From NCBI GenBank assembly GCA_029933125.1, contig JAOZOU010000013.1:1-34689 (forward strand): DNA of 34,689 nt, read 5' to 3'. Under the pieces are notes generated by a model, which made no database searches, was not told the DNA's origin, and saw only the letters and a list, made by a program, of their open reading frames with translations. Positions 21,044-29,540 of the stretch are shown here, piece after piece (position 1 is the first letter of the stretch; each line of letters begins with the position of its first letter). This stretch comes from a bacterium (GTDB lineage Bacteria > Arandabacterota > Arandabacteria > Arandabacterales > Arandabacteraceae). The translations under genes and the position numbers were made by a program.

Positions 21044-23284
21044 TTAGCGGATGCGCTTCAGCCAGCGATAAAGTGTCTGCCTGCTTACACCCAATCTCCT
21101 TGCGGCCAGGCTTAGGTTGCCATTGGTTGCAGTAAGAGTCTGCCTGAGGACAGTAGAATCGATATTACCCCTATCTGGCTTGTTTCTCCTGGGGTTACCC
21201 CTGTCCAACAGTGGTTCAATGTCTTCTGGCTCGATTGCGCCACCGCGGCCTCCCACGAGGGCTTCAATCACATTTTTGAGTTCTCTCACATTGCCAGGCC
21301 AACTGTAGGTGAGAAGCCTCTGGCGTGCATCTTCAGTCAAAGTCACCCTGACACCATAACTCGTGCAGTATTGATCAAGATAGTAGTCGATGAGGAGCTC
21401 AATATCATAAGGACGCTCTCTTAAGGATGGGATTCTCAGGAGCACACCCTTTAGCCTGTAGTAGAGGTCTTTTCTGAACTTGCCAGCCTCTACCTCAGCC
21501 CAGAGATCCCTTGTTGTTGCACTCAGGACCCTTATGTCTATCTTTCTTTGCTCATCGCTGCCCACTCGCCTCACCGAGCCTTCCTCAAGCACTCTCAGGA
21601 GCTTTACCTGGAGACCTTCAGAAAGCTCACCCACCTCATCGAGCAGGAGGGTTCCACCATTAGCACTCTCGATGAGTCCAACTCGCTCCCTGACAGCACC
21701 GGTGAAGGCACCTTTGGCATGACCGAAGAGTTCACTCTCTGCAAGGGTTTCTGAGAGGCTGCCACAGTCTATGACCACAAAGGGCTCCTCCCTGCGCCTG
21801 CTCATCCTGTGCATTGCTCGGGCAAGGAGTTCCTTGCCAACACCAGTCTCACCCTCAATCAAGACTCTCACATCCGTTGCTCCCCACTGCTTGAGATCTC
21901 CTGCTATGCGCTCATCAGCAGTAACAATGCCAAAGCGAGCAAGATCAGTCATGGGGGCATCAGCAGTCGATGGCGACTTGGGCACCGAGGACGAAGCGGC
22001 TACCACACAAGGCGGGCTGTGACTCATCATGTCTGACACGATTTCATCGACTCGGCGAACCAGGAGGCTGATGCCAAGGCTGGAGAATATACGGCGAGAA
22101 CTCAACAGGTGGACTAAGGCGTCTCCCCTAGACGCGACTGACTCACACTTCGCCATAGCCTTCCCAAGTGCGAATTCGCTCAGAGCCAGTTCATGAGACC
22201 AGGATGAAAGTGATGATAACGTTTCAATCGATTGTCTCAGATGGCTCATAGCAAGCGACGCTAAACCTTCTCGCAGGGACACCTCACCGAGTATTCTAAG
22301 GTAGATACCGACCTCGTACAGATCCTGGAGTTTCTTCGCCAACATGAGCCCCTTCTCGGCACATGCTCTTGCCTGTGATACTCGACCAAGTCTGAGATTC
22401 ATGGCCGCAACTCGTCTGAGTAACTCGCACTCTAGGTCGGTGTCTGGATAAGAAGCACGAACCTTGGAGGCAGTTTCCATATAGATATCGAGTGCGTCTG
22501 TGCTTTCTCCTGTGGCTGCCCTGAGATCGCCGCGGATTTCGTTGGCAATAATCATTTCGCGTGCGTATCCATGTTCTTCAGCAATTCTCTGAGCGTCATT
22601 GAGACAGTCTTTGCAGCCATCAAAGTCTCTCCGAATGATCGATATGTTAGCTAGCTCCAGCTTCATTCGACACTTAAGTATGGTCGCCTTGCATCTTTCT
22701 GCTAAGTCGAGTACTTCGGTGCATAGCCTTTCTGCCTCATCGAGCTTACCCTCTTTGCGCAAGAGTATCCCCAGGTTCGATGCAACCCGCAGCCTGCTTG
22801 TCAAGTCAGCTTCATCACTGGTTATCTCTAGGGCTGTTCTCAAATTCCTCTCCGCATCAGCCCACAGGCCGAGGTTCTTGCATGCAAGCCCAAGGTTATT
22901 GTAACTATCGCGTTCCAAGATGGGATCGCGCATCTCCCACTTCGCAAAATAGCTTGCTGCCTCGGCGTGAGCTTTGGCTTTCTCGTAGTGACCTGTCCTG
23001 AGGTAGAGCCCAGACAGCAGGACATGCACTTTTGCGAGAAGGTTACGATCTTGGAGATTCTCTGCCGCCTGGAATGCTTTCTGCGCTATGCTAACCGCGT
23101 CGGCGTATCTGTTTTGAGCACCTGCAAGCCGTGCCTTCAGGAGGAGCAACCAAGCCTTTCCTTGGGCATTTCCTGAGCGCGCCACTTCCTGCTCAAGGGT
23201 TCTCAGCTGGGTGTCTACACCGTCAATGTTCCCCCTCGCTATATTCCTCTCGATAGTCTTTATGTGTTTTGACCAGTCCTTCAT
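21044..23284 (-). CDS. Sigma-54-dependent transcriptional activator with N-terminal TPR domain
   Basis: The 746-residue product has a TPR-like helical sensor (about 1-420, e.g. [20 protein letters not shown]), an AAA+ domain with Walker A GETGVGKE (478-485), intact GAFTGA (525-530) that contacts sigma-54, Walker B LLLDE (546-550), and a C-terminal Fis-type helix-turn-helix ([20 protein letters not shown], about 721-740). It has no receiver or GAF domain, so control is probably by protein or peptide binding to the TPRs. Its ATG overlaps the stop of the small secreted-protein gene by 4 nt (ATGA). Downstream on the same strand are the palindromic enhancer and sigma-54 promoter of the lipoprotein operon, its most likely target. 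Confidence 0.93.
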   Translation of the reverse strand: MKDWSKHIKTIERNIARGNIDGVDTQLRTLEQEVARSGNAQGKAWLLLLKARLAGAQNRYADAVSIAQKAFQAAENLQDRNLLAKVHVLLSGLYLRTGHYEKAKAHAEAASYFAKWEMRDPILERDSYNNLGLACKNLGLWADAERNLRTALEITSDEADLTSRLRVASNLGILLRKEGKLDEAERLCTEVLDLAERCKATILKCRMKLELANISIIRRDFDGCKDCLNDAQRIAEEHGYAREMIIANEIRGDLRAATGESTDALDIYMETASKVRASYPDTDLECELLRRVAAMNLRLGRVSQARACAEKGLMLAKKLQDLYEVGIYLRILGEVSLREGLASLAMSHLRQSIETLSSLSSWSHELALSEFALGKAMAKCESVASRGDALVHLLSSRRIFSSLGISLLVRRVDEIVSDMMSHSPPCVVAASSSVPKSPSTADAPMTDLARFGIVTADERIAGDLKQWGATDVRVLIEGETGVGKELLARAMHRMSRRREEPFVVIDCGSLSETLAESELFGHAKGAFTGAVRERVGLIESANGGTLLLDEVGELSEGLQVKLLRVLEEGSVRRVGSDEQRKIDIRVLSATTRDLWAEVEAGKFRKDLYYRLKGVLLRIPSLRERPYDIELLIDYYLDQYCTSYGVRVTLTEDARQRLLTYSWPGNVRELKNVIEALVGGRGGAIEPEDIEPLLDRGNPRRNKPDRGNIDSTVLRQTLTATNGNLSLAARRLGVSRQTLYRWLKRIR

Positions 23285-23604
23285 GGCTGAAAGGAAAATG
23301 GCGTCAGGATGATCTTGAATTGTCCCCTACTCGTAGACTGTGGCTTCCGTGCACAACGATCGCATGGTGAGGGTGAAAGACAACCGTGGACCTCATACAG
23401 GTTGCTCCTCTTATCCCTCAGTTCCGATGCCAGGATGGGCTGGAAGTTATTACTCGGTCCATCTGCAAAGGCTGGTGAGTCAGGATCCCCCAACCAAATG
23501 GGTATTGCAACATCCCTTGCGGGAGGACGGATTGCAACCGAATCGGACGCGAGTACTGCGAGTATGAGTCCCACCACAGCAATCGTGATCAATAACCTTC
23601 TCAT
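23281..23604 (-). CDS. Small secreted protein co-translated with the sigma-54 activator
   Basis: The start is ATG 23604 with a strong SD (aagggggg, 6 nt). The 107-residue product begins with a signal peptide (MRRLLITIAVVGLILAVLAS) and then IPIWLGDPDSPAFADGPSNN. The rest is polar, with three Cys (HGCLSPSPCDRC) and a basic tail. I know no family. Its stop overlaps the regulator start as ATGA, so the two are made together. It may be the signal, ligand or antagonist of the regulator, or simply a co-expressed envelope protein. Confidence 0.6.
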   Translation of the reverse strand: MRRLLITIAVVGLILAVLASDSVAIRPPARDVAIPIWLGDPDSPAFADGPSNNFQPILASELRDKRSNLYEVHGCLSPSPCDRCARKPQSTSRGQFKIILTPFSFQP

Positions 23605-23626
23605 ATTAATCCCCCCTTCTTGATGT

Positions 23627-23661
23627 ACCACCGGTGGTGGGACCTAAAAGAGAAAGGTCCC
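23627..23661. promoter_or_regulatory. Two palindromes in the leader of the regulator operon
   Basis: ACCACCGGTGGT (23627-23638) is a perfect 12-bp palindrome, directly followed by GGGACCT-N9-AGGTCCC (23639-23661), a perfect 7-bp inverted repeat. Both lie 23-57 bp before the secreted-protein start and could be an operator pair or an mRNA leader structure. The rest of 23662-23909 shows nothing recognisable. Confidence 0.45.
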
Positions 23662-23909
23662 AACGACGCGCTCCAATTGGAGGTATCGTCAGGACTCGAG
23701 AAGTGCTTGAAGATTTCGGTCGATACGCCACACATTTCCGCAGCCCTCACTTCTCTTCCTTTTTAGCACAAACCTACCCACAATGTCAAGATTTTCTCGG
23801 GTGGTGTGGTCGCAGGAGCGCTAGGGGCCGATCTCTGTGTTGACAGACGACAGCACTCGGCTAAGCTCCCATCCATTGGCCATGGAAACGCACCTAATAG
23901 GGGGGTCAT

Positions 23910-24410
23910 ATGAGGATAGTCAAGAGCTCGAGACACAGCAAAACAATCGGTGACTTCGGGGAGAGTCTGGTCTGCAACTGGTTGTCCCGATCCGGATTTG
24001 AAGTAGTTTGGGTTGATCACACAGGGATAGACCTCATTGCGTACAGCCCATCTGCGAAGAGGAGACTTGGCATCACCGTCAAGTCACGCACGAGAACCCG
24101 TGGGAAAGAGGAAGAGCCGGTACACATATTCGTGTATGGGAAACGTAACGACCGCAAAAGGCTACTCGATGCTTGCAAAGCGTTTGCCTGTGAACCGTGG
24201 ATAGCGGTCTATGTCGAAACGGTAACGTCGGCAGATATCTATCTAACCAGTTTGGAAAACTATGACATGAAATACCGCGGGAAGGCGGGCAGGGCTCGTG
24301 ATGCCTGGAAGATGAAAAGGAGAAACAGGGAAGAGTATGATAAGGATCCAAATGTGATGCACATGAGGATTAAGTTTCATGTAACCAATTGGGACTGGCA
24401 CCAGCGATAG
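23910..24410 (+). CDS. Predicted PD-(D/E)XK-fold nuclease-like protein
   Basis: ATG 23910 follows aggggggtcat. The 166-residue protein has the N-terminal arrangement of restriction-endonuclease-like nucleases: GDFGESLVCNWLSRSGFEVV with Glu18 in the first helix, then HTGIDLIAY with Asp41, then RLGITVKSRT with Lys58, giving the E...D...x-x-K active-site set seen in Mrr, Holliday-resolvase and YraN-like proteins. The C-terminal half is basic (RRNREEYDKDPNVMHM...). It is a single gene with no methylase or defence partner, so its target (repair, or an orphan restriction-type role) is unknown. Confidence 0.65.
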   Translation: MRIVKSSRHSKTIGDFGESLVCNWLSRSGFEVVWVDHTGIDLIAYSPSAKRRLGITVKSRTRTRGKEEEPVHIFVYGKRNDRKRLLDACKAFACEPWIAVYVETVTSADIYLTSLENYDMKYRGKAGRARDAWKMKRRNREEYDKDPNVMHMRIKFHVTNWDWHQR

Positions 24411-24708
24411 TGCAATGCTGCTTGGCGGAAGTTGCAGCTAGGTCGCACCTCTCCTTGTCTTCGTGGCTGTGTTTTCCACCCCGTTTGTGGTTTCACCATC
24501 GAACCGGAGAAAGATTGGGTGGAGGAGTGGGGGATTGATGTGTAGACTTTTGCGAAGACGCGGTCGTGCCAGCATAGGTGTTTCATAACCACGGGTTGTT
24601 TCATACAACCGTGATCGGGTCTCGTCCGAGGGAACTGGACACGAGGACTTGTGCAAAGTCAGAGGGATTGACAATGGCTATGAGATTGGACTGTTGGGGA
24701 CTTGTCGA

Positions 24709-24870
24709 ATGTTTGTTGATCGCAACCTTCGCTGGACCTTCCAGCCGGGGAACGATCTCTTTGTGGTCTGGAATCATGACTGGGAACGTCCGGCTGATGA
24801 CACTGGACTGACACTTCTTCCGGTGAGCGATCAGTTCGTGGTCAAACTCCGCTGGACGTTCAGAAGATAA
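24709..24870 (+). pseudogene. C-terminal fragment of a DUF5916-type outer-membrane protein
   Basis: The last 53 codons before TAA 24868 read MFVDRNLRWTFQPGNDLFVV, WNHDWERP and ending QFVVKLRWTFRR. This matches the final barrel strands of DUF5916 (carbohydrate-binding, SusC-like) proteins: LRWxFxPGxDLFxVW...VVKLRxxFR. Nothing of the remaining several hundred residues is present upstream, and no RBS exists, so it is a relic. The stretch 24411-24708 otherwise holds no gene. Confidence 0.7.
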
Positions 24871-24899
24871 CCCTCGGCGCTGATTCAGAATCTAACTGG

Positions 24900-25718
24900 C
24901 TACGGTATCTCAAATGTTAGGGTTGCAGTGTAGCTCAACTGGTTGCATTCGTCCTTAAGCTCATCAGGAGCAGGCAGGCGCAGTTTAGCCTTTATCAGCC
25001 ACATACCCCAGTGAAGGAGTCTGATTTTGGCGATCCCCTCGTCGTCGGTAGTTGTCGTGTAGGCGTAGTCATCACCTGCAGAAAAGCCAGCGTAGGTTGC
25101 AAATACCTGACAGTATGAAGCCGGTCTACCATCGAATAAGACCATGATTGGAAGGAAACGCCCGCCGCAGGCAGGCAGCTTGTACGGATTGTCCAGGGGG
25201 ACAATTTCTAGTTTGTGCCCAATGGGTCTCGAGAAGGTATCGCTTTCTGCCCGTCCGGCGTTGATAAGGCATTTTGCGTATTGCTCATAATAGAGACTCC
25301 GGATGACTCCATCTAGTCCTGTCTTCGGTCCGGCCCTGTGACGAATGATACCATTATCAACGAACATGGTGTAGAACCCCGGCTTTGTGCTTGCTGAGAC
25401 CCAATAGAGACCAGGGACTTCAAGCTCAATATGTGTTGCCAGGAATCCACCGGGATTGGGAATCAGTTCGACGGCTGTGCCATTGGGCTTGATCAGACGG
25501 AACTCGTCTAAGTTATCCTCAGGGAAGAAGTCATCTACGGGATAGTGATGACCCCAGCCAAAATAGACGTTTGTACTTGCGTGAGCACTGCCGGGCTCGG
25601 GTTCCGGGCTATAGTCTGAAGCACTAAGCCACAGGGTGTGAGCATGGGCGGCGGGAGCAAACATGATGCAGATGGAGAAGAGTGAAGCAAGTATGAATTG
25701 CTGGGGAGCCTTCATCAT
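24900..25718 (-). CDS. DUF4198 family periplasmic protein
   Basis: The start is ATG 25718 (MMKAPQQFILASLFSICIMF) with SD ggaggtg. After the signal peptide the mature protein begins HAHTLWLSASDYSP, the His-initiated N-terminus typical of DUF4198 proteins linked to nickel/cobalt and other metal uptake. The middle has LEVPGLYWVSASTKPGFYTM and the C-terminal half YAGFSAGDDYAYTTTTDDEG, followed by a KIRLLHWGMWLIKAKLRLP strand, as in the family. It lies 99 bp downstream of the outer-membrane protein gene and probably belongs to the same DtxR-regulated transcript. Confidence 0.82.
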   Translation of the reverse strand: MMKAPQQFILASLFSICIMFAPAAHAHTLWLSASDYSPEPEPGSAHASTNVYFGWGHHYPVDDFFPEDNLDEFRLIKPNGTAVELIPNPGGFLATHIELEVPGLYWVSASTKPGFYTMFVDNGIIRHRAGPKTGLDGVIRSLYYEQYAKCLINAGRAESDTFSRPIGHKLEIVPLDNPYKLPACGGRFLPIMVLFDGRPASYCQVFATYAGFSAGDDYAYTTTTDDEGIAKIRLLHWGMWLIKAKLRLPAPDELKDECNQLSYTATLTFEIP

Positions 25719-25817
25719 TTCACACCTCCATTTTGACCGGGCACATCTCATTTCTTGCCACACCGAGGGATTGGAATCTTGCTTGGGACAAAGTCAGAGA
25801 TTTCGCCGGTGCGTCTC

Positions 25818-26750
25818 CTAGAATGTCCACATGAATACCACCTTCATGGAATAATCGGGAGAAAAACTCTTCTTGGCGCTGTATGGGATATCTATGCCGA
25901 TAGAGATTTTCTTGTGATCACGCTCGTTCCCAGTGGGAAGATAGAGCAACTTGACCGCGATAGAGTGGCTGTAGAACCTACCGGGCGTTCTTGAGCCGTC
26001 GGCACTTTTCGTCTCTACGACTTCAGTCCATCCTATTGGCCCCGCGGAGATCCTGAACCTGGAACCAAGGCTGTACTCTGCTATGAACTTGTAGCCAATC
26101 CGGTCTCCGTAATTCCAGTCGGACTTTTTCCATCCTTGGATGCGACGCGCCTTACCGAGCCAGTCATAGTAGATGTGGTTGCAGAGATGAAGTGTGTTAG
26201 TAAGATGCTCGTGGGAAAGGAGGACAATTCTTATTCCTTTTGCGCCGTCTCCAATCCCGTTCTTGACTGAGTTATCTGAAGCAGTATCGAGATTAAAGCC
26301 AAGACCCAGCTTGGCGGCTTCCAGTGTGGCACTATCGGGATTGTCCACGAATTTCCAAGCCACCGCTATCCAGATATCTTCAAGTCCCTGGCTGTCCTTG
26401 GTAATCCATTCACCCTTCTCCTTCTTTCTCATGTCAAGATGCTTGTAGGGGAGGACCAGGCCCACCTCGACGATATCGCTCAGTCCGTAGCCGATACGTG
26501 TCGTAAACTTCGATACGCTTTGGTGCCAGCCCTCAGGTAGAACCTCCATCGCATCGGTCTGCGAATTGTAGTACTCGTCAGCGTCGGAACTCGTGAAGAG
26601 CCCCTTTATCCAGATTCCTCCTTTTCTAAGACCCAGGGGACATCCAGTGACGGTCTCAGCGCATGCATCGTGTATCAGGGTGGTAATCAGAGACAAGAGT
26701 AGCAACCCGAGTAGCAATGTTGGCCGCAAGAGTATTTTGCTCAACATCAT
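25818..26750 (-). CDS. Outer-membrane transporter-like protein (MetA-pathway phenol/transporter family)
   Basis: The product is 310 residues with a signal peptide (LLRPTLLLGLLLLSLITTLI...ACA). Long beta strands follow: TTRIGYGLSDIVEVGLVLPY, IAVAWKFVD, RFRISAGPIGW, SIAVKLLYLP. It ends VVFMWTF, with terminal Phe as in barrels. The pattern resembles the transporter family annotated as putative MetA-pathway/alpha-amylase-like outer-membrane proteins, often paired with metal-uptake genes. Two ATGs (26750 and 26747) follow ggaggtga; the second has better spacing. A DtxR-type operator lies 170 bp upstream. Confidence 0.75.
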   Translation of the reverse strand: MMLSKILLRPTLLLGLLLLSLITTLIHDACAETVTGCPLGLRKGGIWIKGLFTSSDADEYYNSQTDAMEVLPEGWHQSVSKFTTRIGYGLSDIVEVGLVLPYKHLDMRKKEKGEWITKDSQGLEDIWIAVAWKFVDNPDSATLEAAKLGLGFNLDTASDNSVKNGIGDGAKGIRIVLLSHEHLTNTLHLCNHIYYDWLGKARRIQGWKKSDWNYGDRIGYKFIAEYSLGSRFRISAGPIGWTEVVETKSADGSRTPGRFYSHSIAVKLLYLPTGNERDHKKISIGIDIPYSAKKSFSPDYSMKVVFMWTF

Positions 26751-26920
26751 TCACCTCCGGTTTTCTGTGCGCGGTCATGTGATCGCATGCTTTGCTCAAG
26801 GCAAGGGCTTACAACGCCCGTTGCTGAAGAAAGCTTTCGGGAAGGAAGGCGGGATCGGTATGGTCTCATGCTGATACCTTCATCATTCGTCACCTCCTTC
26901 ACATTCTGGGTTGTGCTAAA

Positions 26921-26936
26921 GTTAGGGTTGCCTAAC
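26921..26936. promoter_or_regulatory. DtxR-type operator upstream of the metal outer-membrane operon
   Basis: GTTAGG-GTTG-CCTAAC is a perfect 6-bp inverted repeat, matching the DtxR/IdeR box half-site TTAGG/CCTAA. It shares TTAGG-N4-CCTAAC with the site in front of the dtxR-like gene. It lies upstream of the gene at 26750 and downstream of the regulator's stop. Confidence 0.72.
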
Positions 26937-26995
26937 ATTTTGGCTAAAGAAATCATGTGTCATCAAACGCCTTTCCTGTTACAACTTCGCCATTC

Positions 26996-27478
26996 TCATC
27001 GCGGATGCTTGGCTCTGGATTTCGGGGGTCTCTTCCTGTGCTTAACAAAATAGTGGAAACTACTTAGCCACTCAGGAGGATCGAGAGGGCATGTTTCTAT
27101 GAACTTTATGAATTTGACAATTCTTTCGAATGTCTCACGACTTAGGTAGTGTTCGATCTTGCAGGCGTCCTCCTCTGATGTCTTCTCATCGATTCCCAAG
27201 ACCTCGTGAAAGAACCTTGTCAATGTGTTGTGTCTCTCGTAAAGAGTCTTTGCGACATTGGTACCTTCTGGGGTTAGTTCAACATAGCCATAATGTTGCT
27301 GAACGATGAGCTTCCTTTCCTTTAGCTTCTGTAAAGCCTCTACTACGGATGATGCTCTGACATTGAGGAGCTTTGCCAGGTCCTTCACCCTGACGATACC
27401 TTTCTTCTCCTTAACTATGAGAACGCCCTCCAGGTAGTCTTCAAGGGAGGGGCTTATTCTTGCCGTAGTTGCTACCAT
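26996..27478 (-). CDS. DtxR/MntR family metal-dependent transcriptional repressor
   Basis: This 160-residue protein has an N-terminal winged helix (SPSLEDYLEGVLIVKEKKGI, VRVKDLAKLLNVRASSVVEA, YGYVELTPEGTNVAKTLYER) and a metal-binding dimerisation domain (HNTLTRFFHEVLGIDEKTSE, then EDACKIEHYLSRETFERIVK). It lacks the C-terminal SH3-like domain, as in MntR. Ligand positions are mixed: SLEDYLE keeps the MntR Asp8/Glu11 pair, while C-x-x-E-H resembles DtxR Cys102/Glu105/His106, so the metal (Fe or Mn) cannot be fixed from sequence. SD ggggagg is 7 nt before the ATG. A matching operator in its promoter implies autoregulation. Confidence 0.93.
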   Translation of the reverse strand: MVATTARISPSLEDYLEGVLIVKEKKGIVRVKDLAKLLNVRASSVVEALQKLKERKLIVQQHYGYVELTPEGTNVAKTLYERHNTLTRFFHEVLGIDEKTSEEDACKIEHYLSRETFERIVKFIKFIETCPLDPPEWLSSFHYFVKHRKRPPKSRAKHPR

Positions 27479-27514
27479 TGCATTGCCTCCCCAAGCTAGG
27501 GCTGCCCAAATATA

Positions 27515-27528
27515 TTAGGCAAGCCTAA
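27515..27528. promoter_or_regulatory. DtxR-type operator in the regulator's own promoter
   Basis: TTAGGC-AA-GCCTAA is a perfect 6-bp inverted repeat 37 bp before the regulator start. With the site at 26921-26936 it defines a shared pattern TTAGG-S-WW-GCCTAAC. Confidence 0.75.
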
Positions 27529-27685
27529 CTTCTGTCAAGCTCGATTTTTTGGTGTCGTCCTCGAACTCAAGCCGTGGGGTGTCTAAGACGGGTTCCAGTC
27601 GTTTTGGAAAGGGTATCGCATAGGCACTCGTGCTTTACCCATCTTGTTTGTGCACCGCATAGAAGGGACAGACCGTGCGGGCTGA

Positions 27686-27711
27686 GTGTGCAGGTTTTTA
27701 GCTCCGACCCC
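27686..27711. repeat. 26-bp segment shared with the thioredoxin relic at 29545-29570
   Basis: Both read GTGTGCAGsTTTTTAGCTCCGAC followed by sCC, identical at 24 of 26 positions. In the relic this encodes the last residues of the thioredoxin-like protein (VGAKKLHT); here VGAKNLHT can be read on the minus strand. It is probably the stub of a second lost copy. Confidence 0.5.
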
Positions 27712-27826
27712 AGGTGAGATAGTTGCAGGTTTTGAGTGTTTGGTCGCTTGCTGGGGTGTATACTGAGCGTGACGAGCAAGTGATCGGTCACCACAGAAAG
27801 ATGACCCTACGAAGGGAGGTGAAACT

Positions 27827-28378
27827 ATGGCAAAAGTTACACGGGAGATGGTTGAGAGAGCGGGCGTGGATGTGGAGAAGCTGGTAGAGCTTCTTGTCAA
27901 GAACGCAGCGGCAGAGCTTACGACCTACTATTACTACACGATCCTGCGCGTTAACCTCATCGGATTGCAGGGAGAAAGTCTCAAAGAGATCGCCGAGGTT
28001 GCCCGGATAGAGGACCGGAACCACTTCGAAGCTCTGATCCCCCGCATCTATGAGGTGGGAGGCAGGTTGCCGGATGATATGAAAGTATTTCACGACATGT
28101 CAGCATGTCCTCCGGCAAGATTGCCCAAGGACCCAACCGATGTGAATGCCATTCTGAAGGTGCTTGTCGAAGCAGAACGATGTGCGGTTAGAGGCTACAC
28201 TCAGATCTGCAACATGACTGCTGGAAAAGATCACAGAACGTACGATCTGGCACTGGCGATTCTCAATGAAGAGATTGAGCATGAATCCTGGTTCTCGGAG
28301 TTCCTCGGCGAAGGACCATCCGGTCATTTCATGCGGAGGGGTGAGAGTTCGCCTTTCGTATCGAAGTTCCTGAGATAG
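27827..28378 (+). CDS. Dps-like thioferritin (DPSL family)
   Basis: The start is ATG 27827 with SD gggaggtg. The 183-residue protein is a four-helix ferritin-like protein with NAAAELTTYYYYTILRVNLI and EVARIEDRNHFEALIPRIYE for two metal-ligand helices, and VEAERCAVRGYTQICNMTAG with NEEIEHESWFSEFLGEG for the others. The pair Cys in AERC-x6-C is the thioferritin motif of DPSL proteins, which store iron and detoxify peroxide. The segment CPPARLPKDPTD is also typical. It lies beside a DtxR-type regulator and ahead of a ZIP transporter, which fits iron and oxidative-stress handling. Confidence 0.88.
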   Translation: MAKVTREMVERAGVDVEKLVELLVKNAAAELTTYYYYTILRVNLIGLQGESLKEIAEVARIEDRNHFEALIPRIYEVGGRLPDDMKVFHDMSACPPARLPKDPTDVNAILKVLVEAERCAVRGYTQICNMTAGKDHRTYDLALAILNEEIEHESWFSEFLGEGPSGHFMRRGESSPFVSKFLR

Positions 28379-28429
28379 GAATCAAGGAAGCCTCTTTCAG
28401 ATGACTGCAGACCACTTAAGTGAGGTGGG

Positions 28430-28678
28430 ATGAGGGCTCTAACAATATCGGAACTCAAGCAATACGACGGCAGGGGAGGCAGGCCAGCATATGTGGCCTA
28501 CAGGGGGAAGGTATATGACGTAAGCCAAAGCTTTCTATGGAAAGGCGGGACGCATCAGGCACTTCATGATGCGGGTCGAGATTTGACGGCTGAGATCAAT
28601 GACGCTCCCCATGGAGATGAATTCATCACGAGATTTCCGGTTGTAGGCGAGCTCATAGAGGGACCCAATGAGTCTTGA
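28430..28678 (+). CDS. Small cytochrome b5-like heme-binding domain protein
   Basis: An 82-residue protein: MRALTISELKQYDGRGGRPA, YVAYRGKVYDVSQSFLWKGG, then THQALHDAGRDLTAEINDAP and HGDEFITRFPVVGEL. It is the Cyt-b5-like domain, with His in GGTHQ and APHG as candidate axial ligands, as in small prokaryotic b5-like proteins. SD gaggtggg lies before the ATG. Its 3' end overlaps the ZIP transporter gene by 11 nt, implying coupled translation; it may supply heme or redox function next to metal uptake. Confidence 0.88.
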   Translation: MRALTISELKQYDGRGGRPAYVAYRGKVYDVSQSFLWKGGTHQALHDAGRDLTAEINDAPHGDEFITRFPVVGELIEGPNES

Positions 28679-29477
28679 CTTTACCACACTTCCCCCGACT
28701 GTACAGGCACTTGTTGCAACCATCTTCACGTGGGCTGTGACAGCTGTTGGCGCCGCGGTTGTCTTCCTCAAGAAGGACATCGATCGGAGGGCGCTTGATG
28801 CTTCACTGGGCTTTGCAGCCGGGGTGATGATTGCTGCGAGCTTCTGGTCCTTGCTTCTGCCTGCGGTCGAGCTCGGCTCGCATGGGACGCTACCAGCATG
28901 GCTTGTGGTCACGGTGGGATTTCTCCTCGGTGGTTTCTTCCTCAGACTTCTCGACCGTCTGATTCCGCATCTTCACCTGTTCCTGCCGGAGGAGCAGGCG
29001 GAAGGTTTGCCTACCAATCTGCGCAAAACCACTCTTCTTATTATCGCAGTGACAATCCACAACTTTCCTGAAGGGCTGGCAATCGGTGTAGCGTTTGGCA
29101 GTGCTGCCGCAACTGGTGGAGTTGGTATCGCCGGGGCAATCGCTTTGACTATCGGTATCGCGATTCAGAACTTTCCTGAGGGTATGGCAGTCTCAATGCC
29201 GCTCAGGCGAGAGGGGTTTTCGCGGTCGAAGAGTTTCTGGTATGGTCAACTATCCGCAGTGGTTGAGCCTGCTGGCAGCGTTCTTGGAGCTGCGCTTGTG
29301 ATGCTTTCAAGACCAATTCTGCCTTACGCGCTTGCCTTTGCAGCTGGTGCAATGATCTTCGTGGTGATTGAGGAGCTCATACCCGAATCGCAGAGTGGGC
29401 AACATGCGGACATAGCGACCACCGGTGCTCTAGTAGGGTTCTCGTTGATGACGATTCTCGATCTGGCCTTTGGTTAG
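28668..29477 (+). CDS. ZIP family divalent metal transporter (GufA-like)
   Basis: A 269-residue membrane protein of the ZIP/GufA type. The two metal-binding helices are clear: VTIHNFPEGLAIGVAFGSAA (helix 4) and IGIAIQNFPEGMAVSMPLRR (helix 5), with a further IFVVIEELIPES in helix 7 and eight predicted helices in all. ZIP proteins import Zn, Fe or Mn; the neighbours (DtxR family regulator, thioferritin) suggest iron or manganese. It overlaps the cytochrome b5-like gene and is probably in one operon with it and the thioferritin gene. Confidence 0.93.
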   Translation: MSLDFTTLPPTVQALVATIFTWAVTAVGAAVVFLKKDIDRRALDASLGFAAGVMIAASFWSLLLPAVELGSHGTLPAWLVVTVGFLLGGFFLRLLDRLIPHLHLFLPEEQAEGLPTNLRKTTLLIIAVTIHNFPEGLAIGVAFGSAAATGGVGIAGAIALTIGIAIQNFPEGMAVSMPLRREGFSRSKSFWYGQLSAVVEPAGSVLGAALVMLSRPILPYALAFAAGAMIFVVIEELIPESQSGQHADIATTGALVGFSLMTILDLAFG

Positions 29478-29540
29478 TAAGCGGTCTCCCTGGGGATTTT
29501 CTCGTCAGGCCGGGGATGTATGACCACTGCGATAGCCAGT

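Noticed and set aside
26747-26956. Minus-strand ORF and an SD-led six-codon ORF (MMKVSA, 26866-26886) in the leader of the outer-membrane gene
   Set aside because: The longer ORF crosses the DtxR box and looks random; the six-codon ORF may be a leader remnant but cannot be supported.
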